DNA of 64,000 nt from Lathyrus oleraceus (taxonomy: Eukaryota > Streptophyta > Magnoliopsida > Fabales > Fabaceae): positions 86,723,391 to 86,787,390 of the forward strand of contig NC_066580.1 of assembly GCF_024323335.1 (NCBI RefSeq), written 5' to 3'. Below the pieces are notes generated by a model. That model saw only the letters and a list, made by a program, of their open reading frames with translations, was not told the origin of the DNA and did no database searches. The stretch's first letter is position 1. Each line of letters opens with the position of its first letter. This document shows, in pieces, positions 49,203-61,055 of this stretch. The translations under genes were made by a program, and so were the position numbers.

Positions 49203-49677
49203 ACCTCTCTGTTGATTCAGTCTTGTTGAGTAGCGGTGCGGACGTTGATCAGCTATCCTGCCTGAACAGGAACCAAGAGTGAGAAGTCACGACCAAGAAC
49301 ACCTGTTATGCAAAATGATATGAGTATGGTGCTAATGATGCGTATGATGCACATGATATGTTCATTCCTCAGGCATTCAAAGAGCCTGACCCATCCTGAA
49401 AAGATGGCAACCTGCAGCAACAAGAGAACAAACAGATACAAGGAAAATGAGAACAACAGGGAAATACTGACAACCTTATCCATACATAAGGGTAAAAAGG
49501 TCAATACCACCGAGTCAACAGAAAATTCGCATGAACAGAGTACAAAGAAATGAATCCCATCCAACAAGCCTGGAGGTGATTCTCAACAATGAAGATCCAA
49601 AGACGGAGTACAAACAAATGAATCCCATCCAACAAGCCTGGAGGTGATTCTCAACAAAACACAAACAAAGATACAAA
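49203..49677 (-). other. Spacer between ORF1 and gag-pro
   Basis: No protein match. It contains a direct repeat of about 55 bp with AATGAATCCCATCCAACAAG and GCCTGGAGGTGATTCTCAAC at 49551 and 49619. Confidence 0.7.
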
Positions 49678-51318
49678 CTAAGACAGACGGTCTTCTGGAA
49701 TGAGGGTCTTCAGGTAATGGCACTGGTCTATCAACAGTGTGCATTCTGAACATTCTGGTAGAGGGGTAATCTTCTCCTTCAACTGTCTTCTAAGCTCTAA
49801 GACTTCTCCTCCAAGACGGTTCTCTGATGCCTGTCTCAAGTCTACTTCCTTCTTCAACTGGATGTCTTTATCTCTGAGTTGCTTCTCCAAGTCTCTGATC
49901 TTCTTCTGATAGCTGGCCTCAACCCTCTGCAGCCTCAAGCACTTCCGGTGTTCTGCATCTAACATGCTCTCCATCTCCTCGTAGGATCTCTTCTTGCTTC
50001 TCAGTCTGCTAGCATCTTCTTCTCGCACTCCTCTGAGTTGATGAGCCAAAATCAACCTATCAGCTTTGGCCTTGTACAGCTCCATCTGGGTATCTTGCTC
50101 CTTCTCTCTCAAACGGCGATTCTCCATCAAGGCTTGCTTGTAGTGCTCCGCAGGCACACTCTCAGCAAGGATCAAAGGTGGTTGCTCCTGCAACGGCTCC
50201 ATTCTATCGTAGGGTAACAACAAAGTTTCTACTCTCTCCTTGACCCAATCAGTGTAATCGGGCATAGCAACGGCAAACTTCTTCCCTAAGACAGATCCAT
50301 CCTTCACACCAATAGACTTCCAAGCTCTCCCTATCTGCTCCAATCTAGCCGGGTCACTCTGCTTCTCAAAATACACACTTTCTGCTACCTCAGCCTCAAG
50401 TGGTCTTCCCTTCATCACAAACCCCAACTGGCGGAGAGAAAGAACCGGGTTGTAATTGATGCAACCCCTAGTCCCTACGAGTGGCACATTACGGAATCCT
50501 CCACAGCTCATAATGACGTTACGCACACCCATCCGGTAAGATTGCCACCTGATATCATAGGAGGTAAGGGACATAACCCTCTGAGTCCACTTATGCGTGC
50601 TCTGAGCATCCACAAAAGGTCCGCTGACTGGCAGGAGAGACAAGAACCATCTGAGCAAAAGCGGGAGACAACACCTGATAGCTCCACCCTTACCATGCCT
50701 ACTGTGAATAGCGTAGTAAGTGTCAGCTAACAGAGTAGGAACTGGATTTCCTCCAATGAAAATACTGACTGCAGCATAGTCAACAAAATTGGGCATACTC
50801 GGAAACAGGACGATCCCATAGATCATGGCGGCTAACTGAGCATGAAAGGCTTCCCAACTTCCCTTCTCTGCTTCTTCTCTAGCTACCCTCAACAGAAACT
50901 TCAAAGGCAATCCTACAACATCCCCACTGGACTTCCAACTATCACTGACTTCTTTGATACCCAAATGGAGAGCTCTGGCAACAACTCTGAAATCAACCTC
51001 CTTGGGCACATCCAAGAAAGGAACCTGATACCGGACCGGGACACTCAGCAGAATGGAGTACTCCTCAAGAGTAGGCGCCAACTGATAATCTTGAAAGGTG
51101 AAACAATGAAGCTCTGGGTCATAGAACTGTAGAAGAGTCTGCAACGGCACCGGATCGACTACCATCTTCAACAGTGCCAGAATATCTCTATATTGGTCAA
51201 CAAACCCCTTCTGGTTACCACTGGTCATAAGGTTGCTCAACTCAATCAGAGACGTCAAAGGTTCACGGTGAAAGCTGTAGGAACAAGTCTTCCGCTTCAA
51301 CTCTGGGACTGTTGCCAT
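49678..51318 (-). CDS. Ogre ORF1 protein (unknown function)
   Basis: 546 residues from the ATG at 51318 (MATVPELK). An in-frame ATG 48 codons upstream would add a lysine-rich stretch lying in the leader and is less likely the start. The front two thirds hold a conserved globular domain with TLLQFYDPELHCFTFQDYQL, PTLEEYSILLSVP, IRCCLPLLLRWF and GCINYNPVLSLRQLGF; I recall related domains in plant retroelement and mobile-domain-like proteins (DUF7745 type), but function is unknown. The last third is charged and predicted coiled-coil (about 430-530). ORF1 before gag is a hallmark of Ogre. A diverged, broken homologue lies at 57367-58819 in the older element. Confidence 0.9.
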   Translation of the reverse strand: MATVPELKRKTCSYSFHREPLTSLIELSNLMTSGNQKGFVDQYRDILALLKMVVDPVPLQTLLQFYDPELHCFTFQDYQLAPTLEEYSILLSVPVRYQVPFLDVPKEVDFRVVARALHLGIKEVSDSWKSSGDVVGLPLKFLLRVAREEAEKGSWEAFHAQLAAMIYGIVLFPSMPNFVDYAAVSIFIGGNPVPTLLADTYYAIHSRHGKGGAIRCCLPLLLRWFLSLLPVSGPFVDAQSTHKWTQRVMSLTSYDIRWQSYRMGVRNVIMSCGGFRNVPLVGTRGCINYNPVLSLRQLGFVMKGRPLEAEVAESVYFEKQSDPARLEQIGRAWKSIGVKDGSVLGKKFAVAMPDYTDWVKERVETLLLPYDRMEPLQEQPPLILAESVPAEHYKQALMENRRLREKEQDTQMELYKAKADRLILAHQLRGVREEDASRLRSKKRSYEEMESMLDAEHRKCLRLQRVEASYQKKIRDLEKQLRDKDIQLKKEVDLRQASENRLGGEVLELRRQLKEKITPLPECSECTLLIDQCHYLKTLIPEDRLS

Positions 51319-52106
51319 CTCTATCAGTGAACAAGCTCTGGAATGTACCTGAGAAATGATATGCATGCAGGGATTAGTTTTTTTTTTCTTTTCCTTTCCC
51401 CTTTTTTTTTGTATCTTTTTTTTATTGCGTTTCTTTTGAAAAATAAATATGCTATGATGCAAATGATGCAGACACGACTGGTTGGCTGTATCTCTCAGAA
51501 CACAGGATCAAAGCTTCGGCTTGAACTCGGAACCACAAATTCATCTGAAACCCAAAGTCATCTGAGACCCCAAAATTCTGAACCAATAGTCACCAACAGG
51601 ATCACAAGTCACCAACAAGTCACCAACAAGTACCTGTGATAATGATCATTCCCTCCCCACTCACGGGTGTCATCTAGGCCAGGGTAAGGTTGAGAGAAAC
51701 GCAGCATAAATAACCTTTCGCAGAACATCATCATATACACACCCGAAGTATGTAACGACAATGTCCCACCAGGGTCTGAACTGCTCGTGATATCAATGTT
51801 CCGCTAAGTGGCGCAATACCACCCGCTTCCCATGAATCACTCTATTCCTAAGTATCCTAGATTTCACTCATGGCCTGGGTATTGGGCCTTTTACCTCATG
51901 TAACTCCCACCCCAACAGAGAGAAACAGACAACCAGATGAACAGATGAATATGAATGAATGCAAACATAAGTGCAAACATGAATGCAAACAATAAATAAA
52001 TGAATGCAATAAATAACAGCAAACAGCAACCAAAACCCTAACCTAGAGAGCGCTAGGAGAGACTCGCTTAGGGAAGATGGACCAGCACAGGTCAACTTCT
52101 CTAGTT
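51319..52106 (-). other. Ogre leader between primer site and ORF1
   Basis: Untranslated leader of about 0.8 kb with an A/T-rich homopolymer-rich stretch near 51380-51430 (long T runs on the plus strand) and three short direct repeats of CACCAACAAGT type (51590-51630). No gene seen. Confidence 0.75.
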
Positions 52107-52123
52107 CCCCAGCAGAGTCGCCA
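52107..52123 (-). promoter_or_regulatory. Primer-binding site of the Ogre
   Basis: On the element strand TGGCGACTCTGCTGGGG starts two bases after the 5' LTR. It is the arginine-tRNA type site of Ogre elements and matches that at 33485 exactly. Confidence 0.9.
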
Positions 52124-52125
52124 GC

Positions 52126-55100
52126 TGTCGCATCACGCGAAAAACCGGCGGGAAAACAAGAACAACAGAGCCGCCACCGTGCGTTATTTATCCCAAAAGA
52201 GGGAAAGGAAACGCTCAGAGTAAACCTGGAAAGAACATGGTCTCGCGACCAAAGAGAATGGGTTCGGGAGTCGGTTATGCGAAGGGAAGGTATTAGCACC
52301 CCTACGCATCCGTAGTACTCTACGGGATCCACGCACAAAAGGAAGGAAAATGGTTGCTAAAACGCTGCTCAAACACACACACACTGGCTGAAAAGAGACA
52401 AAAGAAACTGACTGAAACTGACTCGGCAAGATGTCGCATCCTGGGCCTACTTAGTCTATCAGGCATAGACATCAGAGTCGAAGTAGTTCGGACTGGGGAG
52501 ACGACACATGCTCGCTAGGATATCGCATCCTATGCATACGTATCTTCTCGGACGAGAGAAGAATCAGAGCATTCGTAGCTCGGCTGACACGCACACAAAC
52601 AAACACTGGCAAAGGCAAACATGGAGCCTGAATGCCAATCACTGGACTTACATCAGCATCCGAACCAAAACACACTCAACACTGGAACCCGAATGCCACT
52701 CGATGGACTTACATCAACTTCCAAGCACACAACAAGACACAGGATGTGGAATGCCAATCGCTGAGCTTACATCCACCTCCTGACACACGCAAGACAAAAA
52801 AAAAGGGCGCCCGGAGAGATCAGCTCAATCTCCTGCCTACATACTTCATCTGGTGTGAAGATCAGGGCGATGTAGTTCCCCTACAGAGGGATAAAGGACT
52901 AGCCTAACCAGATAACAGAGGGAGACACAACTAGGGAGACTACGACTCGAGCCTAGATGTTATCATGCAAAATCAACCCTAAGTTAAGGTTTCTAGCTAA
53001 CTGGCACAGGGAGCCAGTCTATCCTAGTCATGACTTGCACAGGGAGCAAGCCACATACACACTTAACTTGCACCGGAAGCAAGCCAAGCAACACCTAACT
53101 TGCACAGGAAGCAAGTCTAAACTAACCCTAACTTGCACAGGAAGCAAGTCAAACAAACCTAACTTGCACAGGAAGCAAGTCAAACAATCCTAACTTGCAC
53201 AGGAAGCAAGTCAAACAATCCTAACTTGCACAGGAAGCAAGTCAAACAATCCTACAAGCACAGATAGCACACACTATACACAAGCAAGTGGCTCAAACAA
53301 GGGTTAGGTTTTAGTCGAGGGGTCATATCAACCTCAACAAACAAACCTCTGGAACTGGGTGAATGTTGCTCTTAACCTTGCCATTGAGAGACTAAGGTGA
53401 AGCAGATGAAAGGTGAGTGAAGATAAGACTTCACAGCTCTTATCCCTGGCCTGGGAGAGCTCAAGACAAAAATGTGTGGGTTCAGAAAGTGGGAACCCTT
53501 CTACACATTTAAAACTGACTCAACTGTACAATTGTACAAGATCTTGGGTTTGTATCTGCAATGCATCAACACAGTGGTGTGAGCAAAACAGATGACACAC
53601 TGAATAGCAGGGGATAGGTTGCATATCCCTTGGGTTCTGCCAATTGCCTCTTCACTTAGGAGGTCTTTGACTTTATGCAAGGACAAAATTAAACATCCAC
53701 AAACATTGCCTCTTAAGGAGGACTTCAGACAGTTGCCTGGCCAAGTAACAGGCCAGGTCTTCCAGACTACATGAAGTTAGGAAGTTACCTCAATGCAAAT
53801 TGCTTATACAAGCAAAGCAAAGCAAAAGTTCACAAGTAACTAAGCAACTAAAAGCACCTGAAACAGTCAAGCAGATGTTAGTATACAAGTCAGAGTTAAG
53901 TCAAAATGAAACAGATATCAACCAGTCAACACAAGCAGGTGAATGTGCAAGGCACAGGGCTTAAGGCATGTGAGCCAAGCTACCTACAAAACAAACAAGT
54001 TAGACAATGATATTTAAGCAAGCTCAATCAAAAAGAATTGGTCTCATTGGTCATTTGTTGGTCAACCTGAAAACACAAGCTCAAAAGTGAGTAACAGGAC
54101 CACGAGGACAAGCCTAGGGTCAAAAATGAATGAGAAAGTCAAAACAGCAAGTGGCAAGCATCCAAAATCATGTTAAAACAATTAAGAAACACAACCAATT
54201 GGGTTCACATTCATATCAATCATCATCATCATTTCATGATCAATTTAGGTCAAAGTGTTGCAAACAGAAGCTCATAGAAGTCAACAGCAAGACTTGCATC
54301 AAAACCAATCTTAAACATTTCCAAAAATCACCAGATAAATCATGATCAATCCTAACACATAGCATGGTAAACATGTCAAATTTCATCTCATTTGGACAAG
54401 TGGAAGGCAGTCAATGAAAATCAGAAAGTCAAAGCAATTTTGAACATGCTCAAAGAGGTCAACCAAACAAGCATCAACTTAGAAAAATCATAAATCATAG
54501 ATGGTGTATGATAAATGAATGGGACTAAAACCATGGCAAAGATGAGGATGTCTAGTTATCTCATGTAAAATTTCATGTCCATCCAATAAAGTATGAGAAT
54601 TTCACAAATGAAATGGGAACATGTGTCACACAAAGTCAACATTTGACTAGACAGGAGAGAAAATCTCAAACAATTAGGAAATGCCACAAATAATTCCAAG
54701 AAAATTCACATGTAAACTAGACATACAAGAGTAGGCTCATGCAAAAAATCAGGTCAATTGGAGGTCAAGAAGCATGGATACAAAAATCATGAAGTTGGAC
54801 ATCAATGGTGTGACACAAATTGTCACACCCTAATTCAAAAAATCATAACTCACAAACCAGCAATGATAAATTCACAAACTCTACACCAAAATCACCATGA
54901 ATGTGTCTAGTTTAAGCACAAAACATTTGGGAGCCATTGGATAAAGTATCACCATTTCACAAATGTTTTGGCAAAGTGTACAAAAAATGCATACATGTCA
55001 CAAACCCTAGCACCATTTAACATTCGACCATGCAAAAATTCTGCAAAATATATGACAAAAAACTAGAGATCAAGATGGACATGATGCAAAAAACCCCATG

Positions 55101-57333
55101 AAATTTGGATTAAAATTGGATGCACAATGATTTTTGTAAGATTGGTGTGCAAAGTGAAATAAACATTATAAAATAAAGTAAATCAAATAACAATTAGAGG
55201 ATTAATTGAAAAATGAAAAAAAAGCAAAAGACTGATGTACCCTCCGCTGAGTATGAAACTCAGCGTTTCATTAAAGGGTGGGGTCAACGCCCCCAGTCAA
55301 CCAAAGCACGGCCAATCGCGTGCTTGCAGAAATGCCATGCTGGACCAATGGCGGTGCTCCTTTAAAGAAAACAAAAAGCAAAGCGTACAAAAAGGAAGCC
55401 CTAATGGTTCCAACGGCTTGGCAACAGTAAACAGAAAAAAAACCAGCATTCATGTTGAAAAATTCCCAGCATCATGTGCAGCAACAAGACTCGGTACTCA
55501 TGCATTCATCACAGTAAATTCCAGCAACACAAAAATTTCACCAACACACATACAGGCCGCGGGTAAAGGGCAACAGTGGACCGAAAAGAAAACAGCATTC
55601 ATGCTGCAGCAAAACACGCAGCATTCATATGTTCTTCGCTGCAAGCCCAGTTCAAGCAGTTTTTTTTTTCCAAATTCAAGAATGAACATACCAATGTGTA
55701 CATCTAAGCATATACATCAGTAATCCCCCAACCAATAACATGGATTCGAATTATTAAGAGAAAAACAAGCAAAAGCATATTCAAACATCAAACTTTAACA
55801 TGGCATAACTTCATAATAACTCAACCATTTTTCATGGTTCAAAGCTCACAATGGCCAGCAAGGTGCACTCTTCACAAAGCATAGCATCATTTTGATAGAA
55901 GAGAGATTCGAAATACATACCAGTTTTGGGGAACTGAGATGAATCGTGGTTTTTTGGTGTTGTTGGCCTAAAACAGATGCTCAATAAGCCTCCAAATGAT
56001 GAATGAGTGAAGGAGTTTGGCTTGAAACGACTTGAAAAGGTCTAGAACTCGAACTGCCATTGTTGAGTTCATGGAGAAAACAGTCGGAAATGAAGCTTTA
56101 CAGTTGAAGAAACCATGTTTGAATGAGCTCAATATGTTGTTTTGATGATGTTTTAGGCAAGGCAATGTCAAACTCTTTGGAAGTTTTGGACAGATTTTGA
56201 GAAAATGGCAAAAATGTGATTTTGAGAGAATGAGTGAGCCAAGGTTTTTTTCTGTTGGTTATGTTGGCTGCAGCTGTGTTTCAATTGACAGAAAAAAGGT
56301 GATAGAAATCTGCTATCAGAAGTACAGATCACAGTCCATGGATATGTGGGATGTGGTGGTTGAAAAATGGTACTTTCTTCCAATTTTCAAGCAAGCTAGC
56401 ATGGCTGCAAGTACTGCATAAATTTGGGCTTTGTAACATGTTTCAAATGACATTTCAGACCCATTTCAATTAGCCAAATGGTTGGAAAAGGTTTATTTTG
56501 AAAAGTCAACATTTCACTCACTTGAAATTAATTAAGGCAAGTCCAAAAATGCCATTTTGATTGGTGAAGTTTTGGCACATGAAAGTTACATTTTTGGAAA
56601 GAGGGGATCAAATGTGACTTGTAGGAAAAAACCCCACCCAAATTGGCCAAATGGTTTGAGAGATATGGCCTTTTGAAGTTCCAAAATTTCTGAAATCGAT
56701 TCGATCATAACTTGCCAACCACACATGGGAATTGAGAGTTCTTGGACTTTTTGGAAATGGGAGAACAAGATCTTCAACTTTCATGTTGGGCAAAAATTCA
56801 TTTGAAGCTTGTATCATGATGTAAGTTTGAGGATCAAGACTTTCCATTTTTGGTAAGTTTCAGTTACAGGTCCAGTTTCCATTTTTGGAAATTTCTGATC
56901 TGGCTTCAAATTCTTCCATGATGGTGTTTGACATGGTATATGAGGACTATATGGACATGAATGAGACCTCTCAAACCAATTTCAATCATCAAATCCCTGA
57001 TTAAATGGACAGTTGACCAACAGTTGACTTTTAGGGTTTCTGGCTGTCTGTGCATTGACTGATGATTTCTGACCATCCAATCCTTGACCAAAACACTTTA
57101 AATGGATCCCCAAGTCATGTGAACATGTTGGACCAACCCTAGGGCCTTGGCTCAATGGAATTTGTACTTGCTTGCTTGACTGACTGATCTCCTGATCAGT
57201 TTGACGTAATTCTCTTGACTGGCTTGCACTTGAGGCAACTGGGACAATGCAATGCTATGCAGTGGACCATGATATGCTATGACCTAATATGAAAATGTAT
57301 GTACAATGATAGGTGCAAATTTGAGGTGCTACA
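52126..57333 (-). repeat. 5' LTR of the Ogre
   Basis: 5,208 bp, the same length as the other LTR. Differences from the other copy noted by eye include T/G near 52670, C/A near 54175 and G/A near 55311, plus compensating one-base indels near 52795 and 56250. It carries the same seven-unit repeat (53033-53253) and hairpin (55245-55265). The element promoter must lie here, but I could not place a TATA box with confidence. Confidence 0.95.
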
Positions 57334-57366
57334 AACTTAAGAGGTCTATTTGCAAAATTTTCAGAC

Positions 57367-58819
57367 ATGGATAGACAAAGAAGGAATACGAAGAAGTACA
57401 GTTTCAGACAACCCGACTTGAAAGAGCTAAGGAATTTGACATCCTATGTATTAGATCCCTTGGATTTCAAGGCTCGTCATGGGAAGCTTCTATCTATTCT
57501 GGCTACTCAAGTGGATAAAGGTCTGATGAGTGTATTGGTGCAGTTCTATGATCCCTTGTACCGTTGCTTCACATTTCTGGATTTCCAGCTTTTGCCTACG
57601 CTTGAGGAGTATGCCTATCTTGTGGGTATACCTATCCTAGATCAGTTGCTGTTTAGTGGCTTAGAGAGGGTTCTTACTTCTCAAGAGATAGCTGATATGT
57701 TGCATATAGATGAATCTCTGGTTGGTGCTCATATGACTACCAAAGGTTGAATTCAAGGTATCCCTTCTGAGTTCCTCATTGCTCAAGCTAATTTGTATGG
57801 GAAGGCCATGAGTGTGGACGCCTTTGAGGCCATATTTGTACTTCTCATTTATGGGCTAGTGTTATTCCCCAACATCGATAAATTTGTGGATGTGAACGCT
57901 ATTAGGATTTTCTCTACTCTTAATCCCGTTCTGACTCTGTTGGGTGACACTTACTTTTCTTTGCATATGAGGAATGCAAAGGGTGGTGGTACCATTGTGT
58001 GCTGTTTGCCTCTGCTGTATAAGTGGTTTATTTCGCACTTGCCATAGACGGTCGCCTTCAAGGAGAACAAAGGATGTCTACTGTGGTCCACGAGGCTTAT
58101 GTCTCTCACTAATGATGATATCTTTTGGTATAACCGTATATATGATGGTGTGCAGATTATCGACTCTTGTGGTGAATTCTCCAATGTGCCTCTTCTTGGT
58201 ACATGTGGTGGAATTAACTACAACCCTATTTTGGCACGTCGTCCGCTTGGGTTCCCCCTAAAGGATAAACCTAATAACATTCTGTTAGAAGGTGTATTCT
58301 TTCAGGAGGGTAAAGATCCCCAAGGCTTGAAGGGCAGGATGGTTCGCGCTTGGCGCAAGATCCATAGGAAGGGAAGGAAAGAGGTTGGTCCGAAGAACTG
58401 TATTGCTTTGGAACCCTATACCATCGTGGGTGAGGAGGAGAGCTTCCGAGTACCTTATGCCTTATGAGTATCCAAGACCTACACCTTTGGTTGTGGTTGG
58501 GCCTTCAACCCTCCCTGACCAAGGAGTAGAGGAGTCGAGAGACGAAGACCGTTTACGTGCTTGGATTCGTGAACGAGAGGAGTTACTTCAGCAGCTTAGA
58601 GATAAGGATGCATTGATATAGTTTCTTGAGCATCAGGTTATCGATGAGCCTGATGATGTGTTGACTTCTCTTCTTCCTCAGTCTTCCAATTTCTGGAAGA
58701 GGAAGTACGATCGACTCGCCAAAGAGAAGGCAGATATGGAGGCAGCCTATGAGAGAGAGGTGAAGAGGCTTCGTGCAACTTATCTTCCAGTCTCCAGAGC
58801 TTTAGATGATTGCTTCTAG
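57367..58819 (+). pseudogene. ORF1 of the older Ogre-like element (broken)
   Basis: A homologue of the Ogre ORF1 protein, starting MDRQRRNTKKYSFRQPDLK. The conserved core is plain: LVQFYDPLYRCFTFLDFQLL, PTLEEYAYLVGIPI, VCCLPLLYKWF, GGINYNPILARRPLGF, and a charged coiled-coil-like tail. It has in-frame stops at 57748 (TGA) and 58045 (TAG), a frameshift near 58440 and another stop at 58619, so it is dead. It lies 28 bases behind the right target copy of the nested Ogre, whose insertion hit the leader just before this start codon. Confidence 0.85.
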
Positions 58820-59028
58820 GGTTCCATAGGATGTTCATTTTCCTTCTCTCTTATATTGAATTTGGTTACCAAGGTTGTACTTCTTTGGTGTAAAAATATT
58901 TTCCAGATATTATTGATGTGACATTTCCATATATGTCTAAATAATTAATATTTTCAATATTTGCAAATAGGACTCTAAAGTTCCTCTGATAAATAAAACA
59001 AATCATATGCACAAGCATTGCATGCATC
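58820..59028 (+). other. Spacer between ORF1 and gag of the Ogre-like element
   Basis: AT-rich spacer without coding signal, the counterpart of 49203-49677 in the Ogre. Confidence 0.6.
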
Positions 59029-60275
59029 ATGTGCATAAGCAGGTTTTGCTCCAGGCTTCTTGTTCAATGGTCTAACTCTGTGTTCTTCATTTATTTTGAA
59101 GACAAGCTGACTCATCGGTACTACACTCGAGCCAACACTTCAAGACTGATGGATCACTTAGAGCAAGAGAACCATGAACTCAAGGAGGAAGTGGCCAGAT
59201 TAACTACCCTGATGGAGTCTTTCATGGTCGCCCATAGCCATCCATCTCCAACGCCTTCAACTCCTCCCCAGAGGATAGTCATCTCCGAGATTGCCTCTTC
59301 AATAGTGTCTGCGGCCAGCGCCCACTTTGCACCAACTGCTATGCCAGGAGGGTTTCCTTGGAGGATGCCTGCCAACTTTGTTCCTAAGGGTATTGCCCCA
59401 ACATTTGCTTCTCTACCGGCATCTAGATCGGTCCTCACCCTTCCACCTTCTGTCGTGCATACTATGCCAAGAGTAGAAGACACCATCTACCACTCTGAGC
59501 CGTATGAGGGCCCAGATGTCTATGAAAAGATGGATGCAATGAACAATCAGTTTCTTGAGCTCCGCAAGGAACTCAAAACACTCAGAGGAAAGGACCTCTT
59601 TGGCAAGTCTGCTGCTGAACTCAGCCTAGTCCCAAATGTTAAAATCCCTGTAAAGTTCAAAGTACCTGACTTTGAAAAGTACAAGGGAAATACTTGCCCT
59701 CTCAGCCACCTGGTTATGTATGCAAGGAAGATGTCGACTCAAACCGACAACGATCAGCTCCTTATTCATTATTTCCAGGACAGTCTGTCTGGTGCTGCCC
59801 TTAGATGGTATATGGGCTTGGACAGCGCGAACATCCGATCCTTCAATGACCTTTGCGAAGCTTTCGTCAAGCAATACAAGTATAATGTGGATATGGCTCC
59901 CGATACGGATCAATTGAGAGCCATGTCCCAGAAGGACAAGGAAACTTTCAAAGAGTACGCCCAAAGGTGGCGAGAGCTAGCATCGCAGATTGTGCCTCCG
60001 CTGGAGGAAAAAGAAATGACCAAGATTTTCCTGAAGACCTTGAGCTCATTTTATTATGAGCGGATGATTTCCAGCGCTCCTTCTGATTTCACCGAAATGG
60101 TGAACATGGGGATGCGTTTGGAGGAAGGAGTCAGGGAAGGGTGCCTGACCAGAGAAGAAGGCTCTTCTGCCAAACGATATGGAGCGTTTGGAAAGAAGAA
60201 AGATGGTGAGGCACATGATGTGACCTCCCATGTTAAACCCAGAAGACCCTCGGTAAGGAGGAAGACCGTGCATCC
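59029..60275 (+). pseudogene. gag: gag of the Ogre-like element, truncated by a chromovirus
   Basis: About 415 native codons are open, then the frame runs into the chromovirus LTR and stops after five foreign codons. The start is uncertain: the frame is open from 59029, the first ATG after the YYTRANTSRL motif is at 59149 (MDHLEQENHELKEEV, coiled-coil). The gag core is at about residues 205-370: FKVPDFEKYKGNTCPLSHL, HYFQDSLSGAALRWYMGL, FKEYAQRWRELASQIVPP. It is clearly homologous to residues 165-330 of the Ogre gag-pro. Protease and everything downstream are separated by the insertion. Confidence 0.85.
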
Positions 60276-60426
60276 TGTAACACCCCGATAATAATATGGT
60301 AATTATTTAAATTAAGTTAATAATATATTTATTAATTTAATTAGATAATTGGATTATTATTATTATTATTTTGGAATTATTGAATTATTATTATTATTAT
60401 TATTGGGATAATAATAATTATTGGAA

Positions 60427-60435
60427 TATATATAA
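60427..60435 (+). promoter_or_regulatory. LTR promoter TATA box
   Basis: TATATATAA lies 152 bp into the LTR, which would give a short U3 and a transcript start near 60460. Confidence 0.55.
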
Positions 60436-60876
60436 GCTGGAATAAGTAAAAAGAGTTCATTTTGGAAAATAAGGTTTTCACGTGAAACTCAGAGAAGCGG
60501 CTGAAGAGGCAGAGCAAGAGGAAGAACCAGAGAGCAAAGGTTGGAGAAGAGAAGAGCTTGGAGCTCAAAGATTTGCCGGATTAACCAGGTAAGGGGGGTT
60601 TATCGTCGTTTAATGGGGATTATGGGTTAGCATGTAATGGGTAGTGATAAACCGTTGAATTGACCCTAATTGGGATTTGTTGAATGCTGAATAATTGTGT
60701 TGGATAAGTTGTGTTGAAAACTGAAATTAAACTCGTAATTGTATGAGTCGTGTTTTCCCGAACGTATAGTCTTCTACGGAATTGGAATCGGAGGTCCGGA
60801 AGTCCTCTAACGGCGGAAAATGCGGAGAATTCTGCATTCTGCTTTGTGTTAGCGCAGGAACTGCTGTTTTGTCTGC

Positions 60877-61055
60877 GTTAACCGGTTAACCCAGGGTGTT
60901 AACCGGTTAACACTATTACGAATTGAGAATTAGTGATGTTTTGCCTGCGTTAACCGGTTAACCCAGGGCGTTAACCGGTTAACGCTGATAAGTTTTGGGC
61001 AGTAAGCGTGTTTTGCCTGCGTTAACCGGTTAACCCAGGGCGTTAACCGGTTAAC
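60877..61055. repeat. Six GTTAACCGGTTAAC palindromes in three 72-bp units
   Basis: The perfect 14-bp palindrome GTTAACCGGTTAAC occurs at 60877, 60898, 60949, 60970, 61021 and 61042: pairs 21 bp apart, repeated every 72 bp. Confidence 0.95.

Larger units (their letters stand above)
34373..57333 (-). mobile_element. Complete Ogre retrotransposon, minus strand, 22,961 bp
   Basis: A full-length Ogre (Ty3/gypsy, Tat lineage) read on the minus strand: 5' LTR 57333-52126, primer site 52123-52107, ORF1 51318-49678, gag-pro 49202-45885, intron 45888-45637, RT/RNase H/integrase to 42159, 3' repeat-rich region 42158-39594, polypurine tract, 3' LTR 39580-34373. A five-base target duplication AACTT flanks it (34368-34372, 57334-57338). 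Both LTRs measure 5,208 bp and differ at about 20 substitutions and two one-base indels by eye, near 0.4%. All reading frames are open. The insertion is therefore young and the element could be autonomous. Confidence 0.95.
28635..60275 (+). mobile_element. Ogre/Tat-like Ty3 element, 5' part, split by a younger Ogre
   Basis: A plus-strand element of the Ogre/Tat group: 5' LTR 28635-33478, primer-binding site at 33485, leader to 34372, then, after the nested Ogre (34373-57333) and its target duplication, ORF1 (57367-58819) and gag (59029-60275). At 60275 it is cut by a chromovirus. Protease, pol and the 3' LTR lie beyond the window if they still exist. It landed in the copia fragment of unit C; the five bases before it are GTTCA. 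Its ORF1 and gag are clearly related to those of the nested Ogre but diverged, so they are two families. Confidence 0.85.
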
